Assembly: GCA_964489215.1 (NCBI GenBank)
Contig: CAZAYB010000137.1
Location: 1 to 8,109, forward strand
DNA length: 8,109 nt
From: CAZAYB01 sp964489215
GTDB taxonomy: Bacteria > Planctomycetota > Phycisphaerae > Sedimentisphaerales > Anaerohalosphaeraceae
Direction: 5' to 3'
The notes beneath the pieces are model-generated. The model ran no database searches. It had not been told where the DNA came from and worked only from the letters and a program-made list of their open reading frames with translations. The first letter of the stretch is position 1; every line of letters begins with the position of its first letter. Below are positions 6,440 to 8,109 of this stretch, piece after piece. Made by a program: the position numbers and the translations under genes.

Positions 6440-7624
6440 ATGAGTAATGAAAAGATAAAATGGTTCACTGAAGCACGTTTTGGCATGTTTATTCACTACG
6501 GCCTATATTCTATGTTAGGCAGAGGTGAATGGCTTATGTACCTTGAAAGAATGCCTTTAGATGAATACAAAAGACTGACGGAGCTATTCAACCCGGATAA
6601 GGATTGCGTTGAAAACTGGGTCAAGCTCGCTAAACAGGCGGGCATGAAATATATGGTTCTGACATCAAAACATCATGATGGTTTCGCTCTGTTTGACAGC
6701 AAGGTGTCTGATTTTACCTCTGTGAAGTCAAAGGCTAAAAGAGACTTGATCAGAGAATATGTTGAGGCCTGTCGCAGGCATGACATTAAGACAGGTATAT
6801 ACTACTCGCTGCCTGACTGGTCCTGGCAGGTTTTTTATGACGGTCCGGAATCTAATCCTGCCGGATGGGATGAGTTTATAGATTATATCCATGCTCAGGT
6901 GGAGGAAATTTGCAGTAATTACGGCAAGATTGATATTCTCTGGTATGACAAAATGATGCCCAGAACTCAAAAAGAATTTTACAAAGCCGAGCACTGGAAA
7001 GCTGAAAAGCTCAATTCCATGGTCAGAAAACTCCAGCCGGACATTATCATCAACGACAGATCAGGGCTTGAGGAAGATTTTGACACCCCCGAGCAGAGAA
7101 TTGCGCCACCTGACCCTGCCAGACCCTGGGAGGCATGTATGACAATGAACTGCCACTGGGGATATACCGCCGATGATGACCAGTGGAAATCATCAAGAGA
7201 ACTGGTAAAGTTTTTGACCGCGGTTTCCTCTTACGGCGGCAATTATCTTTTAAATATAGGCCCCAAAGCAGACGGCAGTGTGCCCGAAGAATCCATAGAT
7301 TCTTTAAAGCAGATAGCACAATGGATCGACACAAACGGCACTTCTATTTTCGGCCATGTAGATAAATCATTCAAACTGGATGGAGGAACTTTTGGAACTG
7401 CTTTGGCAAAAGAAGGTAAGGTGTATTTATTCGTTCATTTCTGGCCTGTCGGCGCTTGGGAATTAGTTCTGCCGGAGGTGGATTTTAAGATTGAAAAAGC
7501 TTACTTCCTGCAATCTGGTGAAGAAATTAAATTTACTTATGACCAAACAAGACTTATTTTGAAAGGCTTGCCGGACAAATCCCCTGATCCGCTTTGCAGT
7601 GTAATAGTGCTGGAAAAAGCTTAA
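6440..7624 (+). CDS. Alpha-L-fucosidase, glycoside hydrolase family 29
   Basis: Retaining exo-enzyme that releases alpha-linked L-fucose from oligosaccharides or glycoconjugates. Length 394, short for the family, consistent with a catalytic barrel plus a small C-terminal beta domain. Seen: WFTEARFGMFIHYGLYS (8-24), a hallmark GH29 opening; LTSKHHDGFALFDS (74-87) with H78-H79-D80; GIYYSLPDW (119-127); KIDILWYDK (163-171), where D170 is the expected nucleophile; DFDTPEQ (213-219), a motif usual in bacterial GH29, with E218 as one acid/base candidate; EACMTMNCHWGY (231-242); and GGNYLLNIGPKADG (266-279). No signal peptide precedes the catalytic domain, so a cytoplasmic enzyme acting on imported substrate is likely. 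It lies 19 bases after the GH42-like gene and 23 before the esterase-like gene, which fits stepwise degradation of a fucose-bearing, esterified glycan. Family assignment is confident; linkage specificity and the 29A/29B subgroup are not determined. Confidence 0.95.
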   Translation: MSNEKIKWFTEARFGMFIHYGLYSMLGRGEWLMYLERMPLDEYKRLTELFNPDKDCVENWVKLAKQAGMKYMVLTSKHHDGFALFDSKVSDFTSVKSKAKRDLIREYVEACRRHDIKTGIYYSLPDWSWQVFYDGPESNPAGWDEFIDYIHAQVEEICSNYGKIDILWYDKMMPRTQKEFYKAEHWKAEKLNSMVRKLQPDIIINDRSGLEEDFDTPEQRIAPPDPARPWEACMTMNCHWGYTADDDQWKSSRELVKFLTAVSSYGGNYLLNIGPKADGSVPEESIDSLKQIAQWIDTNGTSIFGHVDKSFKLDGGTFGTALAKEGKVYLFVHFWPVGAWELVLPEVDFKIEKAYFLQSGEEIKFTYDQTRLILKGLPDKSPDPLCSVIVLEKA

Positions 7625-7647
7625 TGTTAAATTAAGGATATTTTAAG

Positions 7648-8109
7648 ATGAATAACAGAAACCTGTCGATGGTTGAGTACTTCAACAGAAAATGCTGGGA
7701 AATTACACCAAGCCATTCATTCAGCTGCGGGAATTTTGATGATTTTAATTCGTGGAAATCCGAGTTATTGTCAAAAATTAAAAATCTTATCGGTTCTTTG
7801 CCGGAACCGGTTGATTTTAATCCTGAACTGATCTATGAAACCAAAGAAGACGGCCTGATAAAAAGAAAAGTGCTTTTAGATTTTGAGAAAGACATGTCAG
7901 TTGCCGCGTTGGTTTATATCCCTGATAATGTCTCATCTTCTAATCCTGCACCTGCGATTCTCTGCAATCACGGTCATGGCAGATTCGGGAAAGATTCTGT
8001 CATGGGCATAAGATCTGACAGCAGAAGAAATGAAGAAATTGATTTGATGAACTACGATTACGGCCTGCAGATGGCTAAAAAAGGCTATGTTACCATGGAC
8101 ATTGAATAT
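7648..8109 (+). CDS. Alpha/beta hydrolase, acetyl-xylan-esterase-like, 3'-truncated by window end
   Basis: Only the first 154 codons are present and the frame is still open at the last base. Seen: a hydrophilic N-terminus without a signal peptide, a beta-rich segment (IYETKEDGLIKRKVLLDFE, 62-80), SVAALVYIPD (84-93), and the strand-plus-turn APAILCNHGHGRFGKDSVMG (101-120), whose HGHG (108-111) is the oxyanion-hole region of the acetyl-xylan-esterase/dienelactone-hydrolase-like branch, then DYGLQMAKKGYVTMDIEY (137-154) where the family expects a second core strand. The nucleophile elbow G-x-S-x-G lies beyond the window. AAGGA at 7634-7638, nine bases before ATG, supports the start. The gene is 23 bases after the fucosidase stop, so it likely removes acyl groups from the same substrate; this is inferred from context. 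An amidase or peptidase of the same fold cannot be excluded. Confidence 0.82.
   Translation, partial: MNNRNLSMVEYFNRKCWEITPSHSFSCGNFDDFNSWKSELLSKIKNLIGSLPEPVDFNPELIYETKEDGLIKRKVLLDFEKDMSVAALVYIPDNVSSSNPAPAILCNHGHGRFGKDSVMGIRSDSRRNEEIDLMNYDYGLQMAKKGYVTMDIEY

Noticed and set aside
7050..7334. 94-codon open frame on the minus strand within the fucosidase gene
   Set aside because: Opposite strongly conserved GH29 motifs; a composition shadow.
1..8109. CRISPR array, tRNA, rRNA, insertion sequence or attachment-site repeats
   Set aside because: No spaced direct repeats, transposase-like frame, terminal inverted repeats or recognisable structural RNA sequence were seen on either strand.

Overview
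The window is a single co-directional run of genes, all on the + strand, and looks like part of a carbohydrate-utilisation locus from a fairly AT-rich bacterium (roughly 40% GC by eye). The combination of a long sodium:solute symporter with extra C-terminal helices, URO-D-superfamily proteins, a Gfo/Idh/MocA oxidoreductase, a GH42-like TIM-barrel protein, a GH29 alpha-L-fucosidase and an acetyl-xylan-esterase-like hydrolase is common in the PVC superphylum (Lentisphaerota, Kiritimatiellota, Planctomycetota). That placement is an inference from gene content, not from a marker gene. Two runs of exactly ten Ns show a scaffolded draft assembly, quite possibly metagenomic.

Layout. Positions 3-1421: C-terminal two thirds or so of an SSS-family transporter, interrupted by the first gap (709-718). 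Positions 1482-1943, with an out-of-frame tail to about 2025: N-terminal half of a URO-D-like protein, apparently a decayed or deleted gene. Positions 2009-3283: intact Gfo/Idh/MocA oxidoreductase. Positions 3298-4356: intact second URO-D-like protein. Positions 4371-6420: one TIM-barrel, GH42-like protein of about 677 residues with a TTG start, split by the second gap (5342-5351). Positions 6440-7624: GH29 alpha-L-fucosidase. Positions 7648 to the end: first 154 codons of an alpha/beta hydrolase (esterase-like), cut by the window edge. Intergenic spacers are 14-65 bases, no convincing terminator is visible, and no stretch over 300 bases lacks a gene, so an operon is likely.

How the genes may work together (inference): the symporter imports a small sugar or glycoside; the GH42-like protein, the fucosidase and the esterase, none of which begins with a signal peptide in the visible sequence, would trim it in the cytoplasm; the NAD(P)-dependent oxidoreductase would act on the released sugar. 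The role of the URO-D-like proteins is not evident.

The most solid new observations concern the assembly: both N gaps appear to be overlaps, not missing sequence. At gap 2 the flanks share an exact six-base overlap, and collapsing it restores one reading frame. At gap 1 the last ~52 bases before the gap are a degraded copy of the first ~54 bases after it, so the stop codon at 687-689 is probably an artefact. No clearly novel biological system is demonstrable here; the best biological candidates are the unassigned GH42-like protein, the cysteine-lacking URO-D subfamily and the truncated URO-D gene.
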